This document shows positions 39,954 to 48,634 of a DNA stretch of 64,000 nt, one piece after another. The notes beneath the pieces were generated by a model. That model was not told where the DNA came from, did no database searches, and saw only the letters and a program-made list of their open reading frames with translations. The stretch is from NCBI RefSeq assembly GCF_001729765.1, contig NZ_CP017181.1, positions 1,922,001 through 1,986,000 on the forward strand, written 5' to 3'. The DNA is from Enterobacter kobei (GTDB taxonomy: Bacteria > Pseudomonadota > Gammaproteobacteria > Enterobacterales > Enterobacteriaceae). Numbering within the stretch: position 1 is the first letter of the stretch; every line of letters starts with the position of its first letter. Position numbers and translations under genes: made by a program.

Positions 39954-39969
39954 GGTCTAAAAGTAGACC
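39954..39969. promoter_or_regulatory. GTCTA-N4-TAGAC palindrome, site 1
   Basis: GGTCTAAAAGTAGACC, perfect six-base arms. It lies 92 bases upstream of the IprA-like start (39861). Confidence 0.75.
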
Positions 39970-40018
39970 GGGGGATCTCAGGCGTCTAACGTTCTGAATC
40001 AAAGGAGAAAGTGTGTCG

Positions 40019-40034
40019 GGTCTACAATTAGACT
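40019..40034. promoter_or_regulatory. GTCTA-N4-TAGAC palindrome, site 2
   Basis: GGTCTACAATTAGACT, five-base perfect core arms with the outer pair broken. Centre 65 bases from site 1. Confidence 0.75.
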
Positions 40035-40090
40035 CGCTCACTATTCGATAATTTTCTGCGGTGATAAATGTTGTTTTTTCGTTAAATCAC

Positions 40091-40106
40091 AGTCTACAGC
40101 TAGACC
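40091..40106. promoter_or_regulatory. GTCTA-N4-TAGAC palindrome, site 3
   Basis: AGTCTACAGCTAGACC, five-base perfect core arms. Centre 72 bases from site 2 and about 170 bases ahead of the fimA-like start. Confidence 0.75.
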
Positions 40107-40270
40107 ATCAAAAAGTTGTTTTCAGGAAAATGATTATATAAATTTTATCCAGTCAGTCAGAAAGACCTTATGCCATCGATTGGGAAATAAAAGAATGTTA
40201 ACTGATTCTTTTATCTGCTTTCTGCTACGTGAATTTCAATAATAAATAAAGTTATCCAGTAAACAGGAAC

Positions 40271-40810
40271 ATGATGATGATGAAAAAGAATATTATTTTA
40301 GCAATGGTAGCGGCAGGTTCCGCCTTAATGATGGGCAATGCCTTTGCGGCTGCGGGCACCGTAAACTTTAATGGCAACATCCTGGATTCAGCCTGCGATG
40401 TTGCGGTGGCCTCTCAAAACCAGGTGGTGGTATTAGGTGATTATTATAAAACAGAATTTCCAACCACCGGCTCAAGAACGGCGGCAACGAAATTCCATAT
40501 TATTCTGAAGAATTGCCCGGTAACCGTGACCAGTGCCAAAGTCCGTTTTGACGGCACACCCGATATGACCAATACGGATCTGCTGGCGATTGATACGTCC
40601 GTCGCCGGTGCCGCAACCGGGGTTGCCATCAATTTGATGACTGCTGATAAAGCCGACCTGCCGCTGCATAGCAGCAATAGCTACAACTATTCGTTAAGCA
40701 GCAGTGCTGACAATACGTTGGATTTCTATGCGCAGTATATTTCAACGGCGGCAGCGGTAACATCCGGTCCTGCAAACTCCGTCGCTAACTTCTCTGTTGT
40801 TTATAACTAA
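40271..40810 (+). CDS. Major fimbrial subunit (type 1 family)
   Basis: A 179-residue pilin with signal peptide (MMMMKKNIILAMVAAGSALMMGNAFA, cut near residue 26). The mature chain has the two pilin cysteines (SACDV and KNCPV), the donor strand region AGTVNFNGNILD at its N-terminus, and the penultimate Tyr ending (NFSVVYN), typical of chaperone-usher pilins. First gene of the operon. A stable hairpin after it (40851-40869) could lower expression of the downstream genes, as the major subunit is needed in excess. The A+T-rich sequence suggests an acquired cluster. Confidence 0.9.
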   Translation: MMMMKKNIILAMVAAGSALMMGNAFAAAGTVNFNGNILDSACDVAVASQNQVVVLGDYYKTEFPTTGSRTAATKFHIILKNCPVTVTSAKVRFDGTPDMTNTDLLAIDTSVAGAATGVAINLMTADKADLPLHSSNSYNYSLSSSADNTLDFYAQYISTAAAVTSGPANSVANFSVVYN

Positions 40811-40850
40811 TTACTCAGCAGCAAAAAGTCCGCTCCGCAAGGTGTTGTGT

Positions 40851-40869
40851 GGGGGCAGTCATTGCCCCC
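40851..40869 (+). terminator. Hairpin between pilin and chaperone genes
   Basis: GGGGGCA-GTCAT-TGCCCCC, then TTGTAT. A partial terminator or mRNA 3'-end stabiliser, which would favour the pilin over the assembly genes. Confidence 0.65.
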
Positions 40870-40888
40870 TTGTATCAAGAGGTTCAAA

Positions 40889-41566
40889 ATGAATGTTATT
40901 AGCAAAGCCCTGCTGAGCGCGGCTGTTATTATAGCGTCGCTGTCACAGGCTTCTGCCGGGGTTATTATTGGCGGTACCCGCGTTATTTTTGATGGTGGAA
41001 AAAAAGAAGCCTCCATCAGCATCAATAATGCGGATGAAGCCCCTTACTTAATCCAGTCCTGGATTGAGATGCCAGAAGGTAATGCTAATAAAGCGCCTTT
41101 TATCATCACCCCACCGCTCTACAGGCTTAACGGTGGTCAGCAGAATATTGAACGTATTTTGCTCACCGGCTCGTTGCCGCAAGATAAGGAAAGTCTGTTC
41201 TGGCTGAACATTAAAGCGATACCGTCAGCCACGAAACAGGTTAATTCATTGCAGATTGCCGTGAAGACACGCATCAAGCTTATTTATCGTCCGGAAAAGC
41301 TGAAGGCGTCAACGCCGGAGGATCAGGTAAATAAATTAACCTGGTCCCGCAGCGGAAATAAAATCCAGGTCTCTAATCCTACACCCTATGTCATTAACTT
41401 TAATGACATAAACGTCGGGGGTAAAAAACTGGAGGAGGCCTCCTGGGTGGCACCGGGCGCAGTGGCTGCATTTAGCTTACCGCCCGGCATTTCTGGCAAT
41501 CAGATCCAGTTCAGCGTGATTAACGATTATGGCAGCCAGGGAATAAGACACCAGGCCAGTTTTTAA
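40889..41566 (+). CDS. Periplasmic fimbrial chaperone
   Basis: A 225-residue PapD-like chaperone, started at ATG 40889 (MNVISKALLSAAVIIASLSQASA, signal peptide cut near 23). The sequence VIIGGTRVIFDGGKKEASISINN is the conserved first-strand region, and the family residues PYLIQSW and the pilin-anchoring Lys in KTRIKLIYRPEKL are present. It folds pilins by donor-strand complementation. The short F1-G1 segment (GNANKAPFIITPPLYRL) fits the FGS type of adhesive pili. Confidence 0.92.
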   Translation: MNVISKALLSAAVIIASLSQASAGVIIGGTRVIFDGGKKEASISINNADEAPYLIQSWIEMPEGNANKAPFIITPPLYRLNGGQQNIERILLTGSLPQDKESLFWLNIKAIPSATKQVNSLQIAVKTRIKLIYRPEKLKASTPEDQVNKLTWSRSGNKIQVSNPTPYVINFNDINVGGKKLEEASWVAPGAVAAFSLPPGISGNQIQFSVINDYGSQGIRHQASF

Positions 41567-41605
41567 TAGTTGAAAAACGGGCGCTCTCATTAGTGGGTCA
41601 GGTTT

Positions 41606-44140
41606 ATGATGATGGCAACGAAAAATATAAAAATGCAACCCGCGCGTCTGGCTGTTTATATCACCTTCGCGCTGACGCATGCTGTATCTGTGGCGCATGC
41701 CCGGGAAACCTTTAACGCCGAGCTGGTGGAGCTGGATAATCCCGGGATGGCAAAAGCCGATTTATCTGCGTTTGAATCCGGTTCGCAGGCACCAGGGAAA
41801 TACCATGTTGATATCATTCTTGACGACCAGCTTATTGAGACGGGCGATATTGATTTTATTGCAGTAAACGATGAGAAGGGAAATGACAGCCTGCTGCCTT
41901 GTCTGAGTATTGCACAGCTAAAAAGCTGGGGCGTCAAAACCGCACTGTTCCCCGGCCTGACGAGCGAAACGACATCCTGTGTCAACCTGCAGGCAATCCC
42001 GCATGCCAGTACCGATTTTCAGTTCGGCGCGCAGCGGCTGGTCATCAGTATTCCTCAGGCCGCGATCGATCTGCCTGCACGAGGGTATGTTTCCCCGGAA
42101 CAATGGGATGAAGGGATCACCGCCGCGATGCTCAACTACAGCCTGAGCGGGGCGAACAGCCGGGCAAAACAGGCCGGCATTAAGAACAGTAACAGTCAAT
42201 ACGCCAACTTACGCCCGGGCATTAACGTTGGGCCGTGGCGGCTGCGCAACTACACCACCTGGTCGCGGGATGAGACGGGCCAGGACACGTGGGATACCGT
42301 CTACACCTACGCACAGCGGGCCATTATCCCGCTCAACGCACAGCTCACCCTGGGCGATAGCGCCGCGCCCGCAGACGTGTTCGACAGTATGCCGTTTCGC
42401 GGCGGACAACTGGCTTCCGACGACTACATGCTGCCGGATTCGCTGAAAGGCTATGCACCCGTAGTTCGCGGTATCGCGCGGACCAATGCCCAGGTGGTGG
42501 TGCGGCAAAATGGCTATCAGATTTATCAGACCTATGTTGCGCCTGGTGCATTTGAAATTACGGATATGTACCCCACGGGCGGCGCGGGCGATCTGGATGT
42601 CACCATTAAGGAAGCTGACGGCAGTGAGCAACATTTCACTCTACCGTATGCCTCGTTGCCGGTATTGCAGCGCGAGGGGCGCCTGAAATATGCGCTGACC
42701 GGGGGCCAGTACCGCTCTTATAACCATAACGTTGATAAGACGCCGTTTGGGCAAATCACCGGGATCTATGGTCTTTCGCGGGGCGTCACGCTCTACGGTG
42801 GGTTGCAGGCGTCGAGCAAATACCAGTCTGTCGCAGCCGGGCTCGGGAAAAACATGGGCGATTTGGGTGCGATTTCTGCGGACGTGACCCAGGCCTGGTC
42901 CACCCCGCAGGACGGCAAAAAATCCAACGGGCAATCCTGGCGCGCGCGTTACAGCAAGAACTTTGTGAGGACCGGAACCCAGTTTTCGATTGCAGGCTAC
43001 CGCTACTCGACCCGCGGTTACTACGGCATGCAGGAGATCCTCGATTCCTGGGGTGACAGCGCTGCGCTTCAGGACCGGCGTCGCAACCGGGCCGAACTGA
43101 CGATGAGCCAGACGTTGGGCAACAATCTGGGTTCGCTGACCCTGAGCGCGGCCCGTGAAGACTACTGGAATTCGGGTAAAACGATGGCGTCATACAGCCT
43201 GGGTTACAACAACTACTGGCACAACATCAGTTACGGACTGACCTGGACTTACAGTAAAAACGGCAGTGCGGGTTCATACGATGGTAATAAACGATACGAC
43301 AGCGATCGGCTCGTGGCTTTCAACGTCAGTATTCCCCTTGAGAAATTTTTGCCGCAAACCTGGGCTAACTATGGCGTGAGCGCCAGTCAGCATAACGGCA
43401 CCACACACAACATCGGTCTGAACGGGGTGGCGCTGGAAAACCATGCGCTGAACTGGAACGTGCAGCAGGGGTACGGGTCGGATGGCGTGGGCTACACGGG
43501 CAACCTGAATGGTGATTATAAAGGAACCTACGCTGAACTGACGGCGGGCTACAGCTACGACAAAAACAGCGAGCGCCTTAACTATGGCCTGCAGGGAGGC
43601 GTTCTCGCTCACCGGGAAGGGATCACCTTCTCACAGCCTCTCGGTGAGACCAATGTGCTGGTTAGCGCCCCGGGTGCGCACGATGTTGATATCCGTAATC
43701 AGGCGGGGGTCAAAACGGATTACCGGGGCTATACGGTGGTCAGTAATCTCTCCGTTTACCGTAAAAATGAGATCGCCCTTGCTCCGGAAAGTATGCCGGA
43801 TGATGTTGAGCTGGAGATTAATACCCGCACAGTGACCCCGACGCGTGGGGCGATCGTGGTGGCTGATTATCAGGCGAAGGTGGGGCGCCGGGTGTTGTTT
43901 AATTTAACGCATAACGGCCAATTTGTTCCCTTCGGGGCAATGGCGAGCCTGAACGGTGTCGATAACAGCAGCGTTATCGTTGGCGATAAAGGACAGGTCT
44001 ATCTCACCGGTCTGGATGCGCGGGGAACGGTCGTTGTGACCTGGGGGACGGAAAGCGACCGGCAATGCCGCGCACCGTTCGTCCTCCCTCCGCCATCATC
44101 GGCAGGCGGAATTACCGAACTCAACGTCAATTGTCTTTAG
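41606..44140 (+). CDS. Outer-membrane fimbrial usher
   Basis: An 844-residue FimD/PapC-type usher with signal peptide (cut after VAHA, near residue 32). N-terminal domain (FNAELVELDNPGMAKADLSAFE), 24-strand pore with plug around 220-310, and C-terminal domains with two late cysteines (RQCRAPFVLP, LNVNCL) are present. It threads chaperone-pilin complexes to the cell surface. Three ATG codons in a row (41606, 41609, 41612) could each be the start. The adhesin gene starts 11 bases after the stop. Confidence 0.94.
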   Translation: MMMATKNIKMQPARLAVYITFALTHAVSVAHARETFNAELVELDNPGMAKADLSAFESGSQAPGKYHVDIILDDQLIETGDIDFIAVNDEKGNDSLLPCLSIAQLKSWGVKTALFPGLTSETTSCVNLQAIPHASTDFQFGAQRLVISIPQAAIDLPARGYVSPEQWDEGITAAMLNYSLSGANSRAKQAGIKNSNSQYANLRPGINVGPWRLRNYTTWSRDETGQDTWDTVYTYAQRAIIPLNAQLTLGDSAAPADVFDSMPFRGGQLASDDYMLPDSLKGYAPVVRGIARTNAQVVVRQNGYQIYQTYVAPGAFEITDMYPTGGAGDLDVTIKEADGSEQHFTLPYASLPVLQREGRLKYALTGGQYRSYNHNVDKTPFGQITGIYGLSRGVTLYGGLQASSKYQSVAAGLGKNMGDLGAISADVTQAWSTPQDGKKSNGQSWRARYSKNFVRTGTQFSIAGYRYSTRGYYGMQEILDSWGDSAALQDRRRNRAELTMSQTLGNNLGSLTLSAAREDYWNSGKTMASYSLGYNNYWHNISYGLTWTYSKNGSAGSYDGNKRYDSDRLVAFNVSIPLEKFLPQTWANYGVSASQHNGTTHNIGLNGVALENHALNWNVQQGYGSDGVGYTGNLNGDYKGTYAELTAGYSYDKNSERLNYGLQGGVLAHREGITFSQPLGETNVLVSAPGAHDVDIRNQAGVKTDYRGYTVVSNLSVYRKNEIALAPESMPDDVELEINTRTVTPTRGAIVVADYQAKVGRRVLFNLTHNGQFVPFGAMASLNGVDNSSVIVGDKGQVYLTGLDARGTVVVTWGTESDRQCRAPFVLPPPSSAGGITELNVNCL

Positions 44141-44151
44141 GGTTTTTTAAA

Positions 44152-45099
44152 ATGCGCTTAATTACGATGATATGTCTGCTGTGTATCGCAGCAGGCTGGA
44201 GCAGTGCCCATGCAGGCACCTGCACGACGATTACGCCCCAGGAATCTACGTTGTCCATCGGCACCATTACGGTGCAGCGCGATGTGGCCGTTGGTACCGT
44301 TTTATTTTCGCGTAATGCGTCAATCACCAGCGCCTATTTAACGGGATGCACGAGTCCGGTAATGCTGGGATTTAGCATGCGATATCTGAATGCAACCCAG
44401 AGCGCTTTCGGAAATCACGTCTATGACACAAACGTAAGTGGAATTGGTATTCGTTTTTCATCTGGGGGATATTTTGAAAATCCGACCAATACCTTTTCCT
44501 ATACCGCGCAGGCCAGCTATGTCGAATGGTGGGGCGGTAAAATAGAACTTATCGTGACCGGACCGGTCGCGTCAGGTTCACTCACGCCGGGAGTACTGGG
44601 CGTGGTGATGCTGCAGGGGAGCGATGGCATTTACCGTGATGCTCTGACGACCACGCTGCTGGGGGGAACGGTTAACGTGCTGGCCTGCAGCATCACCACC
44701 CCGCAGCTGACGTTCCCTATCGGCGATATTTCTGCGGCGACGTTTGGCTCGACGGTGGGCACCACACCGGCGGGCGCCCGGAATACGCAAAATCTTGGAC
44801 TTAACTGCGATCCTGGCGCCAACGTGAATGTTTCGATCAGCGGTATTCAGAACCCGGACGTTGCGACGACGAGCGTGCTGGCACTTACGGGGCAAGGGAA
44901 TACCGGCACGGCGAAAGGGGTTGGCGTTCAGTTGCTCTATAACGGCACGCCGCTGGCGTTAAATACGCGCCTGCCGTTAACCGTTGCCGCGGGCGGTCAG
45001 CAGACATTTCCGTTAACGGCGCGTTATTACCAGACAAAAACGACGGTTGAGCCCGGCACGGCCAATGCCTCTGCGACCTTAAATTTGACGTATCAGTGA
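44152..45099 (+). CDS. Fimbrial tip adhesin (two-domain)
   Basis: A 315-residue protein, started at ATG 44152 (MRLITMICLLCIAAGWSSAHAG, signal peptide). The N-terminal half (about 22-175) would be the receptor-binding domain; the C-terminal half (about 175-315, from VNVLACSITTPQLTFPIGDISAATFG to SATLNLTYQ) is a pilin domain with the usual cysteine and Tyr-containing end. Two-domain architecture marks it as tip adhesin. The ligand cannot be told. The longer in-frame start inside the usher gene was rejected because it lacks a signal peptide at its front. Its TGA overlaps the next ATG. Confidence 0.85.
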   Translation: MRLITMICLLCIAAGWSSAHAGTCTTITPQESTLSIGTITVQRDVAVGTVLFSRNASITSAYLTGCTSPVMLGFSMRYLNATQSAFGNHVYDTNVSGIGIRFSSGGYFENPTNTFSYTAQASYVEWWGGKIELIVTGPVASGSLTPGVLGVVMLQGSDGIYRDALTTTLLGGTVNVLACSITTPQLTFPIGDISAATFGSTVGTTPAGARNTQNLGLNCDPGANVNVSISGIQNPDVATTSVLALTGQGNTGTAKGVGVQLLYNGTPLALNTRLPLTVAAGGQQTFPLTARYYQTKTTVEPGTANASATLNLTYQ

Positions 45100-45623
45100 T
45101 GGATAAAGCGATGAATATTTTGCGCACGGCCGCGCTCGCCGCCACAGTAATAAGCAGCAATATCTTTGCGGCGGACAGCGTTAATGTCAGCGTTACCGGC
45201 AATATTATTGCCGCTCCGTGTATATTCAATGGAGGGAATGCCAGTCTGAATATTAATCTTGGCAATATACAGGCATCAAATATGGCTACGCCGGGATCTT
45301 CATCCGATCCTGTGCCCTTTAACCTGTTATTTACCCAGTGCCCGACGGGGACGCGCAGCGTGACGGTCTCCTTTACCGGCACTCCCGATCCGGATGCGGG
45401 AGCGGATTATTACATGAACAGCGGTTCGGCCACGCACGTTGCGATTGCGATGAGTGAGGCCGCGACAGGCGTGCTGAAAGGAACGGGTGCAAGCCTCACT
45501 CAACCTGTTTCAGCAGACAGAACGGCAACGATAGCCATGCTGGCATCGGTCAGATCCTTCACCGGCGGTGCGACGCCGGGGAGCATCAGTGCCGTCGTGG
45601 TCATGACGATGCAGTACAACTGA
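45099..45623 (+). CDS. Minor fimbrial subunit
   Basis: A 174-residue pilin. ATG 45099 overlaps the adhesin stop (TGATG); ATG 45111 (MNILRTAALAATVISSNIFA) is an alternative start with a cleaner signal peptide. Pilin marks are NVSVTGNIIAAPC, the second Cys in FTQCPTG, and the end VVVMTMQYN with penultimate Tyr. It resembles the first pilin of this operon in the FTGTPDPDAG segment (compare FDGTPDMTN). It may be an adaptor or terminator subunit. LuxR-type gene follows one base later. Confidence 0.85.
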   Translation: MDKAMNILRTAALAATVISSNIFAADSVNVSVTGNIIAAPCIFNGGNASLNINLGNIQASNMATPGSSSDPVPFNLLFTQCPTGTRSVTVSFTGTPDPDAGADYYMNSGSATHVAIAMSEAATGVLKGTGASLTQPVSADRTATIAMLASVRSFTGGATPGSISAVVVMTMQYN

Positions 45624-45624
45624 T

Positions 45625-46266
45625 ATGCTGAATATTGTGATTAAAGAGACCGACGCATTTTTCAGAGCGGGATTGCAGTGTTTTCTTGAGGATTTCTTCT
45701 TTCATAATTTCAAACATCTGCTTCACTTTGACGGCGAACTTTCTCATGAAAATGTCAGTGCCGCCGATATTATTTTTCTCTCTTTATGTCAGGGGGAAAC
45801 CCTGACCTGTTATCCCGAATTACAGGCGCGGAAAAAAGGAATTGTGGTTGGGCTGGTGGATGATGAACACCGTTTCTCAACATATCCGTCCTGTTTTCAG
45901 GATATGATTTTTATCTCGCGCCGCGCGTCGCTGGACAGGATCACCGAGGCGCTGTTTATCGCATGGTACCGCACACAGCTCTCAAGTTTTCACTGGAGGA
46001 AGAGAAGCTGCAGCGAATGCCAGCATAAAATATTATCGCCACAGCAAATTCGCGTTATGGTAAGTTTTTACAAAGGATTATCGGTAGGGCAGATCGCGAA
46101 TAAGCTTAAAACAAGTGATAAAACTATTTTTACCCATAAATATTTGCTGATGCAAAAATTCAACCTGCGCAGTGATTTTGAGCTGGTGGCTTTGATTCAC
46201 AGGATGGTGGAGAAGAATACCCCTGGAAACCGGTTGCGAGACTATCTGACTCACCATCATGGTTAA
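45625..46266 (+). CDS. LuxR-type HTH regulator of the fimbrial operon
   Basis: A 213-residue protein with a divergent N-terminal receiver-like part (MLNIVIKETDAFFRAGLQCF) and a C-terminal LuxR HTH (about 140-195, LSPQQIRVMVSFYKGLSVGQIANKLKTSDKTIFTHKYLLMQKF). The acidic pocket of true response regulators is incomplete, so phosphorylation is doubtful. Genes of this type (FimZ/FimW-like) often end or flank fimbrial operons. It begins one base after the minor subunit gene, so it is co-expressed with the pili, suggesting feedback on fimbriation or motility (inference). Confidence 0.82.
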   Translation: MLNIVIKETDAFFRAGLQCFLEDFFFHNFKHLLHFDGELSHENVSAADIIFLSLCQGETLTCYPELQARKKGIVVGLVDDEHRFSTYPSCFQDMIFISRRASLDRITEALFIAWYRTQLSSFHWRKRSCSECQHKILSPQQIRVMVSFYKGLSVGQIANKLKTSDKTIFTHKYLLMQKFNLRSDFELVALIHRMVEKNTPGNRLRDYLTHHHG

Positions 46267-46287
46267 CCAGTATTCCCAATATCATAC

Positions 46288-46324
46288 CAGGGGCGCAATA
46301 GTGTCATTCATTATCGCGCCCCTG
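46288..46324. terminator. Hairpin between converging luxR-type and fdhF-like genes
   Basis: Perfect nine-base arms CAGGGGCGC / GCGCCCCTG with a 19-base loop. It lies midway in the 94-base gap and probably stops transcripts from both sides. T-run is short. Confidence 0.6.
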
Positions 46325-46360
46325 TTTCTGCGAATTACAAAACCGTTAAGCCTCTTTTCC

Positions 46361-48511
46361 TTACACGTTCACGGCATTGATCAACCGCGTTTTCATCGTC
46401 TGGTAAGACGATGCCGCAAAATCCTCCGCCCAGCGCTGGTCCTCAATGGCTTCCAGCGTTACCGCGCAGTACTTGGTTTCCGGCGTTTTAGAGACAGGGT
46501 CAAGGTTGTCCTGCGTTAACTCGTTGCAGGCGCCAATCCACCACTGGTAGGTCATATAGACCGCACCGGCGTTGATACGCTCACTGATGCTGGCGCGGGT
46601 GATGACCTTGCCCCTGCGTGAACGAACCCACACCAGCTGGCCGTCACGGATGCCCAGCTTATCCGCATCGGCTGGATGCATCTGTACCCGGCCAGGTTCG
46701 TCGGCCAGGCTTTGCAGCGCGGCGCAGTTCCCGGTCATTGATCGGCACGAATAATGTCCCACTTCACGCACCGTGCAGAGCACAAGAGGGTAGTCATCAT
46801 CAGGGGTTTCTGCCGGTGCGCGCCACGGTGCAGCAAAGAGCTGCCCCTTGCCGGTTGGGGTGTCGAATTGATTGTCTTTGTACAGGTATGGCGTTCCCGG
46901 ATGATCCAGCGTCGGGCACGGCCACTGCACGTGGCCCATTTCGCCCATTTTTTCATAGGTCACGCCATAGAAAAGAGGGCACAACGCGCGCATCTCGTCC
47001 CAGATCTGCTGGTTATCGTCGTAGTGCATCGGATAGCCCATTTCGGTGGCGAGCAGGCTGATGATCTCCCAGTCACGCTTAACGTTGCCGCTGGCCTGAA
47101 TGGCCTGGCCAAAACGCTGGAACCCCCGGTCGGCACAGGTAAAGACGCCGCCGTGTTCCCCCCAGGAGGTGGCAGGGAGCAGCACGTCAGCCACTTCCGC
47201 CGTTTTGGTCATAAAGATGTCCTGAACCACGACAAAATCGAGAGCGTCAAAACCGCTGCGGACCAGGCCGAGATCGGCTTCCGTCTGGAGCGGATCTTCC
47301 CCCATGATGAAATAGGCTTTGACCTTGCCTTCCAGCGCCAGGTGAGGCACTTCGGTAATGCGCGTCCCGACGCGATCGTCCATCTTGTTGACGTCAATTC
47401 CCCAGGCATCGGCGAACTTCTGTCTGACGGCGGGATCGGTCACATCCTGATAGCCGGGGAACATATTCGGCAGCACGCCCATGTCACAGGCACCCTGAAC
47501 ATTGTTTTGTCCACGCACGGGACCGACGCCGACGGCAGGACGGCCGAGGTTGCCGGTCAGCAACGCCAGGCTGGAAAGTCCTTTAACCACATCCACAGCC
47601 TGACCAAACTGGGTCACGCCCATTCCCCACATCACGGTGGCGGAAGGGGCCGCCGCGAACGTACGCATTGCCTGACGAACATCACTGGCGGGAATGCCGG
47701 TGAGGTGTTCAACCCGCTCTGGGGCATACTCTTTGACCGTCTGCCGATAGGCTTCAAGCCCTTCAGTAAAGCGTGCGACGTAGTTTTTGTCGTACAGCTC
47801 CTCTTCCAGCAGCACATAGCCAAAAGCGTTGACCAGCGCCATGTTACTGCCGTTTTTCAACTGCAGATGCTGGTCGGCAATGCGCGCCGTTTCGATGCGG
47901 CGCGGATCGCAGACGATGATTTTTGCACCGTTTTCCCGGGCTTTCAGCACGCGACGGGCGACGATAGGGTGGGAGTCTGCGCAGTTGTAGCCAAATACCA
48001 GCAGACATTTTGAGTTTTCAATATCGTTGATTGAATTACTCATTGCGCCGTTGCCAAGTGTCTCTTGTAAACCGGCCACGGAAGGGCCGTGACAAACGCG
48101 CGCACAGCAGTCTACGTTGTTCGTGTTCAACACCGCACGGGCAAATTTTTGCATCACGTAGTTGGTTTCATTACCGGTGCCGCGTGATGAACCGGTGGTC
48201 ATGATCGCGCGCGGACCGAATTGCGCTTTGATACTGCTGAGCTTGTGGGCGGTGTAGCGGATAGCCTCTTCCCAGGTTACGGGGGTGAATACCTCTCCCT
48301 TATGATAACGGATCATCGGTTGGGTCAGGCGGGGAGTGAGCAGACGGGTGTCGTTGAGGAAGTCCCAGCCGTAAAATCCTTTCAGGCACAAGGTCCCCTG
48401 GTTTGTGACCCCCTCTGCCGCTTCGGCGCGGAGGATACGGTTATTTTCAACAACAAGGTTTAATTTGCAGCCTGCACCACAGTAAGGGCAGACGCTGGCG
48501 ATTTTTTTCAT
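46361..48511 (-). CDS. Formate dehydrogenase-H-like molybdoenzyme, Cys form
   Basis: A 716-residue FdhF relative, started at ATG 48511 (MKKIASVCPYCGAGCKLNLV). The 4Fe-4S ligands Cys8, Cys11, Cys15 and Cys42 match those of E. coli FdhF. At residue 140, in DCCARVCHGPSVAG, the codon is TGT (48092-48094), giving Cys where E. coli FdhF has selenocysteine (TGA). The next His141 is conserved, as are GMGVTQF, RGQNNVQGACDMG and the REVGHYSCRSMTGN cofactor segments. It should bind bis-MGD molybdenum or tungsten and oxidise formate, perhaps slowly. No hydrogenase or quinone-linked subunit gene is adjacent, so the electron acceptor is unknown. A sigma-54-like promoter precedes it. Confidence 0.92.
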   Translation of the reverse strand: MKKIASVCPYCGAGCKLNLVVENNRILRAEAAEGVTNQGTLCLKGFYGWDFLNDTRLLTPRLTQPMIRYHKGEVFTPVTWEEAIRYTAHKLSSIKAQFGPRAIMTTGSSRGTGNETNYVMQKFARAVLNTNNVDCCARVCHGPSVAGLQETLGNGAMSNSINDIENSKCLLVFGYNCADSHPIVARRVLKARENGAKIIVCDPRRIETARIADQHLQLKNGSNMALVNAFGYVLLEEELYDKNYVARFTEGLEAYRQTVKEYAPERVEHLTGIPASDVRQAMRTFAAAPSATVMWGMGVTQFGQAVDVVKGLSSLALLTGNLGRPAVGVGPVRGQNNVQGACDMGVLPNMFPGYQDVTDPAVRQKFADAWGIDVNKMDDRVGTRITEVPHLALEGKVKAYFIMGEDPLQTEADLGLVRSGFDALDFVVVQDIFMTKTAEVADVLLPATSWGEHGGVFTCADRGFQRFGQAIQASGNVKRDWEIISLLATEMGYPMHYDDNQQIWDEMRALCPLFYGVTYEKMGEMGHVQWPCPTLDHPGTPYLYKDNQFDTPTGKGQLFAAPWRAPAETPDDDYPLVLCTVREVGHYSCRSMTGNCAALQSLADEPGRVQMHPADADKLGIRDGQLVWVRSRRGKVITRASISERINAGAVYMTYQWWIGACNELTQDNLDPVSKTPETKYCAVTLEAIEDQRWAEDFAASSYQTMKTRLINAVNV

Positions 48512-48575
48512 CAATAACAGACCTGTTAAGAAATGAAGCAAAATGACTGGTAAGCCCAGTCCCGTAAAAGGGATT

Positions 48576-48592
48576 AAGCAGAAACCATGCCA
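48576..48592 (-). promoter_or_regulatory. Candidate sigma-54 promoter of the fdhF-like gene
   Basis: The minus strand reads TGGCATGGTTTCTGCTT, with the invariant GG and GC separated by ten bases as in TGGCAC-N5-TTGC. Transcription would start near 48566, 55 bases before the gene. E. coli fdhF is also sigma-54/FhlA-dependent. Confidence 0.72.
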
Positions 48593-48634
48593 TATTTAAA
48601 GTGCTTGTTTTACAGGGTGTTATGAGGGCGGGGG

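Larger units (their letters stand above)
39862..40270. promoter_or_regulatory. Intergenic control region of the fimbrial operon
   Basis: This 409-base A+T-rich gap separates the divergent IprA-like gene and fimA-like gene. It holds three GTCTA-N4-TAGAC dyads (listed separately) and a dyad GATCAA-TTT-TTGATC at 39889-39903 just before the regulator start. No inverted repeats of the fim-switch kind and no recombinase gene are seen, so phase variation by inversion is unlikely. Confidence 0.7.

Noticed and set aside
39862..40041. 60-codon N-terminal extension of the second IprA-like gene
   Set aside because: It would run through the operator palindromes, is unlike the paralogue, and ATG 39861 has a good ribosome binding site.
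39862..40270. Invertible fim-type promoter switch
   Set aside because: No pair of inverted repeats at 300-base distance and no FimB/FimE-like recombinase gene in the window.
46754..48013. 419-codon open frame on the + strand across the fdhF-like gene
   Set aside because: It lies wholly antisense to a gene with clear family identity; the low-complexity His/Arg-rich translation has no recognisable domain or ribosome binding site.
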